Assembly (NCBI GenBank): GCA_004172935.1
Contig: SDZD01000004.1
Location: forward strand, 179,260-243,259
From: a bacterium
GTDB taxonomy: Bacteria > Armatimonadota > Abditibacteriia > Abditibacteriales > Abditibacteriaceae
DNA length: 64,000 nucleotides
Reading direction: 5' to 3'
Shown: one piece after another, positions 34,559 to 43,650 of the stretch
How positions within the stretch are numbered: the first letter of the stretch is position 1
How the letters are laid out: each line of letters begins with the position of its first letter
Position numbers and translations under genes: made by a program
The notes under the pieces: generated by a model
Database searches by the model: none
Told to the model about the DNA's origin: nothing
Seen by the model: only the letters and a program-made list of their open reading frames with translations

Positions 34559-36217
34559 TTAGAACAACAGTTCCAGTTCTTCATCGGTCTGTCTCTCGAC
34601 AAACTTGGCGAAAGTCTCTTCGCCCTGACGGGTCGTTTGATAGGTCTCGATGATCTTTTTGACGGTGACTTCGAGAATATCGCCGTCGATACGCTTGATG
34701 CGGCGGTTGAAGCGCGCATCGCTGCCCAGTGCGCCACCCAAGAATACGTCGAAGTGTTCTTTGAGAACACCGTCCACCTTCTTCTGGCATCCCTGGAAAC
34801 CGATGTCGGCGATCCAGTGCTGGCCGCACGAGTTCGGGCAACCATTGATGTTGACGCGGAAATGCTCCGCCTCGGAGAACTTCACGTTCTCATCCAACCA
34901 CAACGCCACATCCTTGGCGCGGTTCTTGGTTTCGGCAACGGCGAGGTTGCAATATTGGATTCCGGTGCAAGCCACCATGCCGCTGTACAATGGCGACGGC
35001 GCCACATTGAAGCCCAACGCCGCTACTTTTTGCAGCACAGTCGCGACGTTCTCATTTTTGACGTTGGGGATGTAGAACGACTGCATCACCGTGAAGCGCA
35101 CTTCGCCCGAACCGTACTCATCGGCCAAGTCCGCGACGCCGTCCCACTGATCCGAAGTCACGCGCCCACCGATGACGGGTACGCCAATGTAGCTCAAGCC
35201 TTCCTGAATCTGAGCATGGGCGCCATAGTGGTCTTCGTAACCGCGATAGTTGGTCGGCTGTGGCTCAGCATCTGGCAGTGTGTAGCCCAATACCTTCTCG
35301 ATTTCGCTGCGGAACTTCTCGGCGCCCCAGTCCGCAACCAGATACTTGATGCGCGCATGTTTGCGGCTCTTGCGGTAACCGAAGTCACGGTAGGTTTGCA
35401 CCACCGCTTCCATCACCTTCATCGCCTGTTCCTCTTTCACGAACACATTCAAGTCCTGAGCGATGTGTGGTTCAGTCGACAGGCCGCCGCCAACCAATAC
35501 GCCAAAACCAACACTACCATCGGAGCGCTTGACGCCGTAGAACGAAAGGTCGTTAATTTCGACTTGACCGCCCGCACGGTGACCCAAAATAGCAACCTTA
35601 AATTTACGAGGCAGGTCGGCGTATTCGGGAGCCGTCGAGAAGAAGTAGTTGGCTTCGTTCATGAACGGCAACGGGTCAATCACCTGTTCTGGCTCGATGC
35701 CCGTCAATGGCGAAGTCACGATATTGCGTGTTATGTCGCCGCAAGCACCGAAGAAGCCCTTGTTCACACCCAGGTCGATTGCGTCGAGTTCTTCCGTGAT
35801 GGCGGGCATGTTCTCGATGGTGAGCCAGTGCAATTGGATGGCTTGGCGGGTGGTGATGTCGGCGATAGAGTCGGCGTACTTACGGGCAATCGAAGCAAAG
35901 CCGCGAATCTGATTGGTCGGAGCGATACCGCCCGCCACTTTGATGCGCATCATGAAGTAACCATCTTTGGGGCGCTGTTGATAAACACCGACCCACTTGA
36001 AGCGCTCCATGTCATCCTCGCTAATCGCCGAGAAGCCGTTTTTGGCGTAGTTCTCGACGATGTCCTTCCACACCAGAGGGGGCAACTTCTCGATTTTGAT
36101 GCGCTCGTTGCGTGTTAAGTTGGCGCGCTCGTCGCCTAAAGCGGCGAGGGTCGCGGGGCGACCATCCTCCACATATTTGAGTTTGGCGGCGCGGAGATTT
36201 TTTACATCGACTGACAT
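34559..36217 (-). CDS. Assimilatory ferredoxin-nitrite/sulfite reductase
   Basis: 552 residues, the usual size. It has the two ferredoxin-like half-domains (GYFMMRIKVAGGIAPTNQIR; YFIPN-type repeat FYIPNVKNENVATVLQKVAA) and the siroheme/4Fe-4S ligands CTGIQYC (C-x5-C) and NGCPNSCGQ (C-x3-C). Such enzymes reduce nitrite to ammonia or sulfite to sulfide with six electrons in the cytoplasm. Sequence alone does not separate the two. TRQAIQLHWLTIENMP near residue 115 is the conserved R-Q siroheme-binding stretch. It is divergent from a LysR regulator with 95 bp between starts and is followed by a small gene of unknown role. Confidence 0.92.
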   Translation of the reverse strand: MSVDVKNLRAAKLKYVEDGRPATLAALGDERANLTRNERIKIEKLPPLVWKDIVENYAKNGFSAISEDDMERFKWVGVYQQRPKDGYFMMRIKVAGGIAPTNQIRGFASIARKYADSIADITTRQAIQLHWLTIENMPAITEELDAIDLGVNKGFFGACGDITRNIVTSPLTGIEPEQVIDPLPFMNEANYFFSTAPEYADLPRKFKVAILGHRAGGQVEINDLSFYGVKRSDGSVGFGVLVGGGLSTEPHIAQDLNVFVKEEQAMKVMEAVVQTYRDFGYRKSRKHARIKYLVADWGAEKFRSEIEKVLGYTLPDAEPQPTNYRGYEDHYGAHAQIQEGLSYIGVPVIGGRVTSDQWDGVADLADEYGSGEVRFTVMQSFYIPNVKNENVATVLQKVAALGFNVAPSPLYSGMVACTGIQYCNLAVAETKNRAKDVALWLDENVKFSEAEHFRVNINGCPNSCGQHWIADIGFQGCQKKVDGVLKEHFDVFLGGALGSDARFNRRIKRIDGDILEVTVKKIIETYQTTRQGEETFAKFVERQTDEELELLF

Positions 36218-36300
36218 GATAGTGGTTTTCTTCTAACTCGTGAGAAAAAGGTTAGACCGCATCCAAGCATAATATCCAATACATATCTCTCAAAATGTTT

Positions 36301-36306
36301 TAACCT
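36301..36306 (+). promoter_or_regulatory. Candidate -10 box for a leaderless LysR mRNA
   Basis: TAACCT is followed by 6 nt and the ATG at 36313. It fits the TAnnnT pattern seen before three other genes here but is the weakest of the four. The 95-bp divergent region also contains ATAT-N7-ATAT (near 36269-36285), which could be part of a LysR binding site. Confidence 0.25.
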
Positions 36307-36312
36307 TGGGTT

Positions 36313-37206
36313 ATGGCTCTCAACCTTCACTTGGTGCGAATTTTCAGCGTTGTTGCCGAACAGGGAAGTTTTTCTCGCGGTGCCCAGGTTGCCCACATCA
36401 GCCAGCCCGCAGTAACCAAAGCCATTCAAGAACTAGAAAAGCAAGTCGGAATACCCTTGCTGGAGCGTGGACGGCAGGGAGTACGCCTCACCGAAGCTGG
36501 CCAGAAGTTGCAGGAATACGCGCGCACCATCTTCGTCGCCGAAAGCGCCGCCGAAGAAGAACTGCGCGCGCTCCGAGGCGTAACTGGTGGCACGCTTCGC
36601 ATCGGCGCCAGCCTCACCATTGCCAACTATTACCTGCCCCCTCTCGTAGCCCGCTTCCACGAAATTTATCCCCAGTTAAGCCTGCGCCTGATGTCCTACA
36701 ACACCGAAAACATCGAGCAACTGCTATTGGACTACAAACTCGACATCGCTCTGGTCGAAGGCCCCGTCCACCACGACCGCATCGAAGCTCAAAAATGGCG
36801 CGAGGACGAACTGGTGGTAGTCGCCGCAGCCAATCATCCATTGGCGAATCATAAGCATCTCACCGCAGCCGACTTAAACGAAGCCACATGGGTAGTCCGC
36901 GAATCCGGCTCAGGAACCCGCGAAGTCATCGAAGCGGCCCTTCTGGAACGCGCCCTCCACTGGAAACACACCCTCGAAATCAACAGCACCGCCGCCATCA
37001 AACAAACTGTTGCCTCTGGCTTAGGACTGGCGCTGGTCTCGCTTTATTCCGCCGCCGATCAAATCGCCGTAGGCAAACTTTGCGTCCTCCCTGTCTCCGA
37101 CCTGCGTGTCACCCGCCCCCTTAATTCCCTCCACCTCAAAAACCGTCCCCTCGGTATAGCCGCCCGCACCTTCAAAAAATTCATCTTCGAAGAAGCCACG
37201 CAATAA
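36313..37206 (+). CDS. LysR-family regulator, likely of nitrite/sulfite assimilation
   Basis: 297 residues, full length. The N-terminal winged helix-turn-helix is LHLVRIFSVVAEQGSFSRGA with QVAHISQPAVTKAIQELEKQ, and residues 90-290 form the LysR substrate-binding domain (LRIGASLTIANYYLPPLVAR). The family is usually auto-repressed and activates the divergent gene, here the nitrite/sulfite reductase 95 bp away. The pattern resembles the CysL/YwfK-type regulators of sulfite reductase. The effector is unknown. Confidence 0.9.
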   Translation: MALNLHLVRIFSVVAEQGSFSRGAQVAHISQPAVTKAIQELEKQVGIPLLERGRQGVRLTEAGQKLQEYARTIFVAESAAEEELRALRGVTGGTLRIGASLTIANYYLPPLVARFHEIYPQLSLRLMSYNTENIEQLLLDYKLDIALVEGPVHHDRIEAQKWREDELVVVAAANHPLANHKHLTAADLNEATWVVRESGSGTREVIEAALLERALHWKHTLEINSTAAIKQTVASGLGLALVSLYSAADQIAVGKLCVLPVSDLRVTRPLNSLHLKNRPLGIAARTFKKFIFEEATQ

Positions 37207-37597
37207 ACCCCCGCTTCTCGCCGAACTTAGGGACTCATCGACAAGACCATAATTGGAACTGCTTAGCTACTCCATGCGATGTCAATGCCAGGCAAACAGA
37301 GAAATATGACCATATTTGGTATTTTCCTGAGGCGGAATTTAGCGAGAGATCAGGCTATTTGGAATTTGTAAGCTTGAATGTGGGCGGTTTAAAATTATTA
37401 TTGAAAAAATAATACCAACTATGGTAGAAAATTTGGGTGGGCGGTGTATAATGTTCTCAGCCTTCGCGGAGGGAATCTTCATGAAGTCATTATCGTGCGG
37501 CCTTCAGGTCCGTGGTTGAGCAAATGGCTTCTTAGAGCGTTGGGCACAATATCAACCAATCCCATCAGAGCGTCGGCAATCCCAAATCTCGATATTT
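37207..37597. other. Intergenic region with operator-like promoter
   Basis: 391 bp without a convincing gene. The main signal is the dyad plus TATAAT listed at 37413. A 12-codon ORF begins at the ATG at 37481 (MKSLSCGLQVRG) within the long leader; I cannot show that it is translated. The region is more AT-rich than its surroundings, which may mark the left boundary of the hydrolase cluster that follows. Confidence 0.4.
37413..37452 (+). promoter_or_regulatory. Promoter with CCA-N4-TGG dyad upstream of esterase
   Basis: TACCA-ACTA-TGGTA (37413-37426) is a perfect dyad. TATAAT follows at 37447-37452. The centre of the dyad is 27.5 bp before the first base of the -10 box, which is exactly the spacing at the two promoters near 44900 and 45070. 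No good -35 hexamer is present, so the dyad may be an activator site. The start codon is 146 bp downstream of the -10 box, giving a long leader. Confidence 0.5.
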
Positions 37598-38560
37598 ATG
37601 AAAATTGAACTTGACCCACGTCTTTCGGCTGGAACGAAAGAATTTTTGAAGGTGCTCAATTCGCCTGCTCCGCCCGAACTGGAAAAAATGTCGCCTGTTG
37701 AAGCGCGTAGCGTTTTGGTTGGTGCGCAGGCTTCAGTCGATGTCGATGTGTCGGGAATCGAAGAGTCGCTGAAAACGATTAGCGCCGATGGTTACACCAT
37801 TGGGCTGACTATCGTCCGCCCCGAAGGAAGCACGGAAAAGCTACCCGTCTTTATTTTCATCCACGGTGGCGGCTGGGTTCTGGGAGATTATCCGACTCAC
37901 AAGCGCTTAGTACGCGACCTGGTGGTTCATTCGGGCTACGCGGCGGTTTTCATCAACTACACGCCCACTCCCGATGCGGTTTATCCACAGCAGATCAACG
38001 AGATTTACGCCGCGACAAAATGGGTGGCCGAGAATGGCGACGAAATCAACGTGGATGGGACCAACATGGCGGTTGTTGGCAACAGCGTCGGCGGCAATAT
38101 GACGGCAGTGACTACGTTACTGGCGAAGGAGAAGGGAGGCCCGAAAATTAAATTTCAGGCCATGTTGTGGCCGATTGTGGATGCCAACTTTGAAACCGAG
38201 TCGTACAAGGAATTTGGCGAAGAGCGCTTTTTGAGCACCTCTTTGATGAAGTGGATGTACGATTTATACATACCTGACCTGGAAAAACGCAAAGAGATTT
38301 ATGCTTCGCCTCTGCAAGCAAACGTTGAGCAATTGCAGGGACTTCCGCCCGCGTTGGTTATCACCGGAGAAAGCGATATTTTGCGCGATGAGGGCGAAGC
38401 CTATGGACGCAAACTCGATGAGGCTGGAGTAACCGTTACGGCGACGCGCTATAACGGCATGATTCACGACTTCGGTTTGTTGAATGGACTGGCCGAGTTG
38501 CCGCCAGTGCGCTCTCTTTTTGAGCAGGTCGGCGCAGAACTCAAGAAGTATTTGGGTTAA
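37598..38560 (+). CDS. Alpha/beta hydrolase, hormone-sensitive-lipase type esterase
   Basis: 320 residues. It shows the HSL (type IV) esterase pattern: oxyanion motif FIHGGGWVLGD at about residue 90, nucleophile elbow GNSVGGN (Ser), an acidic residue in ALVITGESDILRDEG, and the catalytic His in YNGMIHDFG. There is no signal peptide, so it is cytoplasmic. The enzyme hydrolyses short acyl esters; the natural substrate is unknown. It begins a cluster of small-molecule hydrolases and an oxygenase and is followed by another alpha/beta hydrolase after 109 bp. Confidence 0.88.
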   Translation: MKIELDPRLSAGTKEFLKVLNSPAPPELEKMSPVEARSVLVGAQASVDVDVSGIEESLKTISADGYTIGLTIVRPEGSTEKLPVFIFIHGGGWVLGDYPTHKRLVRDLVVHSGYAAVFINYTPTPDAVYPQQINEIYAATKWVAENGDEINVDGTNMAVVGNSVGGNMTAVTTLLAKEKGGPKIKFQAMLWPIVDANFETESYKEFGEERFLSTSLMKWMYDLYIPDLEKRKEIYASPLQANVEQLQGLPPALVITGESDILRDEGEAYGRKLDEAGVTVTATRYNGMIHDFGLLNGLAELPPVRSLFEQVGAELKKYLG

Positions 38561-38669
38561 CCCCATGCCCTCTCCTTTAAAAGGAGAAAAACACATCGAG
38601 AACAGTTTGAGGGCGAACATAAAGAAGCCCCCCAACAAAGGGAAGAGGTATAGGGAGTCCTTTAAATTT

Positions 38670-39377
38670 ATGGCTAACCAAATAAACAACAGCTTTACCG
38701 TCGTTCTGGTGCATGGCGCCTTTGCGGACGGTTCGAGCTGGAGCAAAGTGATTACGCTTCTTCAGGAGCAGAAGGTGAATGTCGTGATCGTTCAGAACCC
38801 GACGACTTCGCTGGCAGACGATGTTGCTGCTGTTAACCGTGCCCTCGAATCGGTGACTACACCAGTTATTCTGGTAGGGCATTCGTGGGGTGGCGTTGTG
38901 ATTACACAGGCGGGGCAAAGCGATAAGGTCGCGGCTCTGGTTTATGTATCGGCATTCGCGCCTTCCGAGGGGCAATCGATCACCGATTTGTTCAGCGCTT
39001 ATCCGCCCCCAGCCTGGTTTGGCACAGTGTCGGCGGATTCGGGCGGTTATTTGAAGCTGTCGGCGCAAGGAATCGCGGATTACTTCGCGCCCGATTTGAC
39101 ACCAACCGAAATCGGGTTGGTCGCAGCGACACAAGTGCCATTTGCCGCTTCATCCAACAATGATAAGGTGAGTGTGGCAGCGTGGACGACGAAACCCTCG
39201 TGGACTGTTATTTCGGATGATGATCGTATCATCAGTCCAGAATTGCAAAACGCGATGGCCGAGAAGATAGGCGCTCACACGACACATTTGCCAGCCAGCC
39301 ATGTATCTATGGTCGCGAAACCCGCAGAGGTCACGGCAGTAATTCTTGAGGCAGCTAAAGCTGTAGTCGGTGAGTAA
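38670..39377 (+). CDS. Alpha/beta hydrolase
   Basis: 235 residues from ATG at 38670 (MANQINNSFTVVLVHGAFAD). The longer open frame back to 38484 is ruled out because it overlaps the previous gene and lacks family sequence. Motifs are VLVHGAFADGSSW (oxyanion), VGHSWGG (Ser nucleophile), DDDRIISPE (Asp), and LPASHVSM (His). It belongs to the EstC/salicylate-esterase-like group of cytoplasmic alpha/beta hydrolases. GGGAG lies 12 nt upstream, a loose Shine-Dalgarno spacing. It is convergent with a LysR gene ending 52 bp downstream. Confidence 0.88.
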   Translation: MANQINNSFTVVLVHGAFADGSSWSKVITLLQEQKVNVVIVQNPTTSLADDVAAVNRALESVTTPVILVGHSWGGVVITQAGQSDKVAALVYVSAFAPSEGQSITDLFSAYPPPAWFGTVSADSGGYLKLSAQGIADYFAPDLTPTEIGLVAATQVPFAASSNNDKVSVAAWTTKPSWTVISDDDRIISPELQNAMAEKIGAHTTHLPASHVSMVAKPAEVTAVILEAAKAVVGE

Positions 39378-39429
39378 AACAGTCGGTCTTCGCCGATAAT
39401 GCAGATGCGTTTTGCGCGGCTGGAACGGC

Positions 39430-40314
39430 TTAGGTTGCGGCGACAGTAAGGAATTTCAAGAAATTCCTTACTGTCGGGCGTTTTTCGCCGATTTGCATGG
39501 CTGCACAAAATTCGATGTGAGCGGAAGGAGAAAGGGGGCGAAACACCGATTCTGGATGCGGAAGTTGTTTCGCGTCTTCTGGCAGTAAGGAGATACCCAG
39601 ATTACTGCCAATTATTGCGAGGGCGCTGCTGAGGCCATCGGCTTCGTAGACGAATCTGGGGGTGAATCCGGCAGAGCGGCAGGTGCTGGCGATGATTTCG
39701 TTGCGGCCTGTGAATGTCGTTTCCGAGTAGCCGATGAAAGATTCATCCTTGAGGTCGCCCAGTGCCACCACTTGCTGCCCAGACAGTGGGTGGTGGTGTG
39801 GTAGCACAGCATTGAGGGGAATTTGGCGAATGACGGCGATGTCAAATTCGCGCCGCAGTTGTTCGCCGCAATGACCTACTAGCGCGATGTCGAGGCGACC
39901 TTCGCGCAGAGCTTCCATTTGAACTCCGGGAGAAAGCTCGAAAAGACGCACTTCGATTTCGGGATGCTGTTTGCCCAGAATCGAGAGTGCAGAACCCAGA
40001 AAACTGCCCAAAGCGGGCGTAATGTAGCCGATTGCCAGCGAATGTTTGCGACAATCGCTGAATCGGCGCATTGAGAGCGCGGTTTGGTTGGCGAGTTCGA
40101 GCAGTTGGCGTGCTTGCGGAAGGAGTTCGCGTCCGGCGGGCGAGAGACTCCATCCAGCCGGACTGCGCTGGAAGAGTTCGACATCCAACTGCTTTTCCAA
40201 GTCTTTGATTTGACGGCTCAAAGTCGGCTGCGTCATGAAAAGCCGCGCAGCTGCGCGGGTGACATTCATTTCTTCGGCGACTGCAACGAAATATTTCAGG
40301 TGGCGGATTTCCAT
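39430..40314 (-). CDS. LysR-family regulator of the hydrolase cluster
   Basis: 294 residues from ATG at 40314 (MEIRHLKYFVAVAEEMNVTR). The upstream open frame to 40704 is ignored because it runs into the divergent gene. The helix-turn-helix is AAARLFMTQPTLSRQIKDLE, and the substrate-binding domain runs from about residue 90 (LAIGYITPALGSFLGSALSI), as in CatR/BenM-type regulators of aromatic degradation. It is divergent from the isochorismatase-family gene with 162 bp between starts and probably activates it and the genes after it. Inducer unknown. Confidence 0.9.
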   Translation of the reverse strand: MEIRHLKYFVAVAEEMNVTRAAARLFMTQPTLSRQIKDLEKQLDVELFQRSPAGWSLSPAGRELLPQARQLLELANQTALSMRRFSDCRKHSLAIGYITPALGSFLGSALSILGKQHPEIEVRLFELSPGVQMEALREGRLDIALVGHCGEQLRREFDIAVIRQIPLNAVLPHHHPLSGQQVVALGDLKDESFIGYSETTFTGRNEIIASTCRSAGFTPRFVYEADGLSSALAIIGSNLGISLLPEDAKQLPHPESVFRPLSPSAHIEFCAAMQIGEKRPTVRNFLKFLTVAAT

Positions 40315-40476
40315 AAAAACAACAATGGGGAAGGGGAACGCCACGAGTATATGGGGGCTATGCCCAAAAGGCATAGGTTGTTGCGACAATTGGTATTGGG
40401 CACCGGTAATCGACCATCTCAACACTGATAAGTGCGCCCTAACCACCTCCAAGCCCCCCACGAAAGGAACATTACT

Positions 40477-41166
40477 ATGCCCAACATTCTTACAGATACA
40501 GATGGCGGTCTCTTGACTGCAGATAACTGCGTAATCGCCTTTATTGATCACCAACCACAGATGACCTTTGGTGTCGATAACATCGACCGCCAGAGTCTGG
40601 TCAACAACACATTGCTGCTCGCCAAGGGCGCCAAGCTGTTCAATGTGCCGACGGTTTTGACGGCGGTCGAAACCGAGAGCTTTTCCGGCTACCTTTGGCC
40701 GCAACTGTTGGATGTATTTCCGGGACAGGAAATCGTTGAGCGCACTTCGATGAACTCGTGGGACGATGAGGGCTTTCGTGCCGCTATTCGCGCCACTGGG
40801 CGCAAGAACGTTGTTCTGGCCGGATTATGGACGGAGGTTTGTGTCACCTGGCCGACGCTCAACATGTTGAAGGAAGGATTCAACGTGTATGTGGTGGAAG
40901 ATGCCTGTGGCGCTACCAGCCAGGCGGCGCATGATGCCGCGCTATCGCGTATGACGCAAGCTGGCGCGGTGCGCTTGACGACGATTCCGACAGTGCTGGA
41001 ATTTCAGCGCGACTGGGCGCATCGCGAACATTACACCGACCTGATGAACCTGTTCAAGGAACACGCCGGGGCTTATGGCATCGGGATCGAATATGCCTAT
41101 ACGATGGTGCATAAAGCCCCTCAATCGGCGCAGAAGCCACAGATCGTGCCACCGGCCAGTCACTGA
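40477..41166 (+). CDS. Isochorismatase-family hydrolase (YcaC-like)
   Basis: 229 residues from ATG at 40477, preceded by AAGGAA at 8 nt; the frame is open to 40432 but without a good site. The catalytic Asp lies in VIAFIDHQPQMTFG and the nucleophilic Cys in VLAGLWTEVCVTWPTLNMLK, with the family motif VVEDACGATSQAAHDAAL. YcaC-like enzymes hydrolyse amides or related C-N or C-O bonds; the substrate is not known. It starts an operon with the monooxygenase-domain protein and the amidohydrolase and is divergent from LysR. Confidence 0.9.
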   Translation: MPNILTDTDGGLLTADNCVIAFIDHQPQMTFGVDNIDRQSLVNNTLLLAKGAKLFNVPTVLTAVETESFSGYLWPQLLDVFPGQEIVERTSMNSWDDEGFRAAIRATGRKNVVLAGLWTEVCVTWPTLNMLKEGFNVYVVEDACGATSQAAHDAALSRMTQAGAVRLTTIPTVLEFQRDWAHREHYTDLMNLFKEHAGAYGIGIEYAYTMVHKAPQSAQKPQIVPPASH

Positions 41167-41174
41167 GTCTCGCT

Positions 41175-41732
41175 ATGGATACGCCAGTAACCGTCGCCGC
41201 AACGCGCCGTGTTCGCCCCGGTTTTGAGGCGAAATTCGAGGAGGCGTTGCACGATTTCATCGCTCATTCGCACGAAGAGGCGGGACAGGGTGGCGTGCAT
41301 GTGCTGCGCCCGGCCCCACAATCTTCGTCGCGCGAATATGGCATATTGCGCCGCTTTGAGAATGAGGCGGCACGCGACGCATTTTATGCATCCGAACTTT
41401 TTCGAGAGTGGGAGAAAACGGTCGCCCCTCTGGTGGAGGGGGAGACGCGCTACGAAAAGGTTTCTGGATTCGAAGGGTGGCTGACGTTGCCGGGCGAAAA
41501 ATCCATCGTTCCCCCGCCTCGCTGGAAAACCACTTTGATGACGCTTTCGGGTGTTTATCCACTGAGCGTTTTGTGGCCGCTGGTTCTCACACCGTTTATC
41601 GGCTCGTGGCCGCTATTATTGCGCGCATTTATTACGTCGGTGATGATCGTGCTTTCTCTCGCCTATGCCATCATGCCCCTTCTTGCCCGCCTGTTACACC
41701 CGTGGCTTCACGCCGGGGAGGAAAAACAATGA
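41175..41732 (+). CDS. ABM-domain (antibiotic biosynthesis monooxygenase) membrane protein
   Basis: 185 residues. Residues 5-100 are an antibiotic biosynthesis monooxygenase domain (VTVAATRRVRPGFEAKFEEA; REYGILRRFENEAARDAFYA). Residues 115-180 contain two membrane helices (YPLSVLWPLVLTPFIGSWPL; FITSVMIVLSLAYAIMPLLA). This ABM plus two-helix plan is common in proteobacterial and other clusters of small hydrolases. The activity is unproven; cofactor-free quinone or phenol oxygenation is possible by family. Its stop codon overlaps the amidohydrolase start (ATGA). Confidence 0.82.
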   Translation: MDTPVTVAATRRVRPGFEAKFEEALHDFIAHSHEEAGQGGVHVLRPAPQSSSREYGILRRFENEAARDAFYASELFREWEKTVAPLVEGETRYEKVSGFEGWLTLPGEKSIVPPPRWKTTLMTLSGVYPLSVLWPLVLTPFIGSWPLLLRAFITSVMIVLSLAYAIMPLLARLLHPWLHAGEEKQ

Positions 41733-43645
41733 ATTATCCAGAAATCCTGTTGCATAACGGTCAAATCACGACTCATGATGTGGCCCGGCCCGAAGTTTCG
41801 GCGCTGGCTATCAGCGGCGGACTCGTCCAGGCCATCGGTGGCGAAGAGTTGCTGGCAACGGCGGGGCCGCAAACACGAGTCGTCGATTTGAAGGGACGGC
41901 GGGCCATTCCCGGCCTGAACGATTCGCATATTCACGTCATTCGCGGCGGGCTGAACTACAACATGGAACTGCGCTGGGATGGTGTGCCCTCGCTGGCCGA
42001 TGCGCTGCGAATGCTGCGTGACCAGGCAGCGAGGACACCCGCGCCACAGTGGGTGCGCGTTGTAGGCGGCTGGGGCGAGTTTCAATTCGCAGAAAAGCGA
42101 ATGCCGAGTCTGGACGAAATCAACGCAGCGTCGGGCGATGTTCCGGTTTTCGTGCTGCATCTGTATGATAGGGCGCTGTTGAATCGCGCGGCATTACATG
42201 CGGTTGGATACGACAGGAACACAGTGCCGCCGCCGGGGTGCGAAATTCAGCATGATGCGGCGGGGAATCCGACAGGAATGCTGATAGCGCGTCCTAACGC
42301 GCTCATCCTTTATAAAACGCTGGCACTGGGGCCGAAGCTCTCGACCGAGGACCAACTCAACTCGTCGCGCCAATTCATGCGCGAACTGAATCGCTTTGGG
42401 TTGACCAGTGCGGTGGATGCGGGCGGCGGCTTCCAGAATTATCCAGAAGATTACAGCGTGATCGAGGAGTTGCATCGGCGCGGGCAGATGACACTGCGCA
42501 TCGCATACAACCTTTTCGCGCAGAAGCCGGGTAGCGAACTGGAGGATTATAAGCGCTGGGTAGGGATGGTCAAACCCGGTGATGGCGACCAGTTGCTGCG
42601 CATGAATGGAGCGGGCGAAAACATGGTTTGGGCCGCCGCCGACTTCGAGGATTTTCTGGAGCCTCGGCCAGAACTGGCCCTTGACATGGAAGACACGCTC
42701 TATGACATCGTGCATCTGCTGGCGCAAAACCGTTGGCCGTGGCGTATCCATGCGACCTACGATGAAAGTATTTCTCGCTTTCTCGATGTATTTGAGCGCG
42801 TGGAGAAGGAAGTGCCTTTTGACGGCATCCATTGGTTTATTGACCATGCCGAAACGGTGTCCCAGCGCAATGTGGAGCGAGTGAAGGCTCTGGGCGGCGG
42901 TTTCGCGATTCAGTGCCGCATGGCATTTCAGGGCGAGTATTTCGTTGACCGCTATGGCGCTCAAAAAGCGGAGCAGTCGCCGCCGATGCGCTACATGCGT
43001 GAACTGAATGTACCTGTGGGTGCGGGCACAGATGCGACTCGCGTTGCATCTTACAATCCGTGGGTGTCGCTATATTGGATGACGACTGGAAAAACAGTCG
43101 GGGGAACAGCACTCTATCCGCAATCGAACCGTTTCGAGCGGGGCGAAGCCTTACGCCTTTATACACAGGGAAGCGCGTGGTTTTCGAGTGAGGAAGCCTA
43201 CAAAGGAGCACTGGTGCCCGGACAACTCGCCGATGTGGCGGTGCTAAGCGCCGACTATTTCTCGGTGCCAGATGAGGAGATCAAAGGCATCGAAAGCGTA
43301 TTGACGCTGTTGGGCGGCGTGCCTGTGTATGCGGTTGGCGACTTCTCGAACTTGTCGCCGCTCGAACTGCCTTACAGCCCCGACTGGGCGCCCGCACGTT
43401 ACTATGGAGGCTGGGGAGCGCCCGGTGGTGTTGCCTTCGAGTCGGGTCGCACAGCAGCGCTTGTCGAGGAACAACATGGGTTGCGGGCGCGCATTCATGC
43501 GGCCCTTCACTCGTTCGGTAACCAGTTCGCGGACCATTCCAGTTCGGGTTCGTGTCCCGTTCATCGCTCGGCAGCAGCGAAAGAGTGGGATAATTTCGAC
43601 GCGAAGCGCTGGTGGAATGCTGGCTGTACTTGCTGGGCTTTTTAA
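41729..43645 (+). CDS. Amidohydrolase, YtcJ-like (amidohydrolase_3)
   Basis: 638 residues from ATG at 41729 (MNYPEILLHNGQITTHDVAR), with GGAGG upstream; the longer frame back to 41408 overlaps the previous gene. The metal-binding HxH is in IPGLNDSHIHVIRGG, further ligands are expected at the His in WRIHATYD and HWFIDHAETV, and the final Asp in GAGTDATRVASYN. The family hydrolyses amide or related bonds at a binuclear or mononuclear metal centre. The C-terminal tail after residue 590 ends in CTCWAF, as in a subset of this family. It is the last gene of the operon and is followed by a strong terminator. Confidence 0.88.
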   Translation: MNYPEILLHNGQITTHDVARPEVSALAISGGLVQAIGGEELLATAGPQTRVVDLKGRRAIPGLNDSHIHVIRGGLNYNMELRWDGVPSLADALRMLRDQAARTPAPQWVRVVGGWGEFQFAEKRMPSLDEINAASGDVPVFVLHLYDRALLNRAALHAVGYDRNTVPPPGCEIQHDAAGNPTGMLIARPNALILYKTLALGPKLSTEDQLNSSRQFMRELNRFGLTSAVDAGGGFQNYPEDYSVIEELHRRGQMTLRIAYNLFAQKPGSELEDYKRWVGMVKPGDGDQLLRMNGAGENMVWAAADFEDFLEPRPELALDMEDTLYDIVHLLAQNRWPWRIHATYDESISRFLDVFERVEKEVPFDGIHWFIDHAETVSQRNVERVKALGGGFAIQCRMAFQGEYFVDRYGAQKAEQSPPMRYMRELNVPVGAGTDATRVASYNPWVSLYWMTTGKTVGGTALYPQSNRFERGEALRLYTQGSAWFSSEEAYKGALVPGQLADVAVLSADYFSVPDEEIKGIESVLTLLGGVPVYAVGDFSNLSPLELPYSPDWAPARYYGGWGAPGGVAFESGRTAALVEEQHGLRARIHAALHSFGNQFADHSSSGSCPVHRSAAAKEWDNFDAKRWWNAGCTCWAF

Positions 43646-43650
43646 ATATC

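Noticed and set aside
34553..36118. 521-codon open frame on the plus strand
   Set aside because: It lies entirely opposite the nitrite/sulfite reductase, has no recognisable domain, and its amino-acid pattern is that of an antisense shadow of a GC-rich gene.
37481..37519. 12-codon leader peptide MKSLSCGLQVRG upstream of the esterase
   Set aside because: No ribosome binding site, no run of regulatory codons and no attenuator hairpin after it; could be chance.
38570..38590. Short hairpin TCTCCTTT / AAAGGAGA between two hydrolase genes
   Set aside because: The loop is a single base, so the usable stem is short, and it has no T-run in the sense direction; not strong enough to call a terminator.
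42194..42964. 256-codon open frame on the minus strand
   Set aside because: Antisense to the amidohydrolase, which has the metal-binding motifs.
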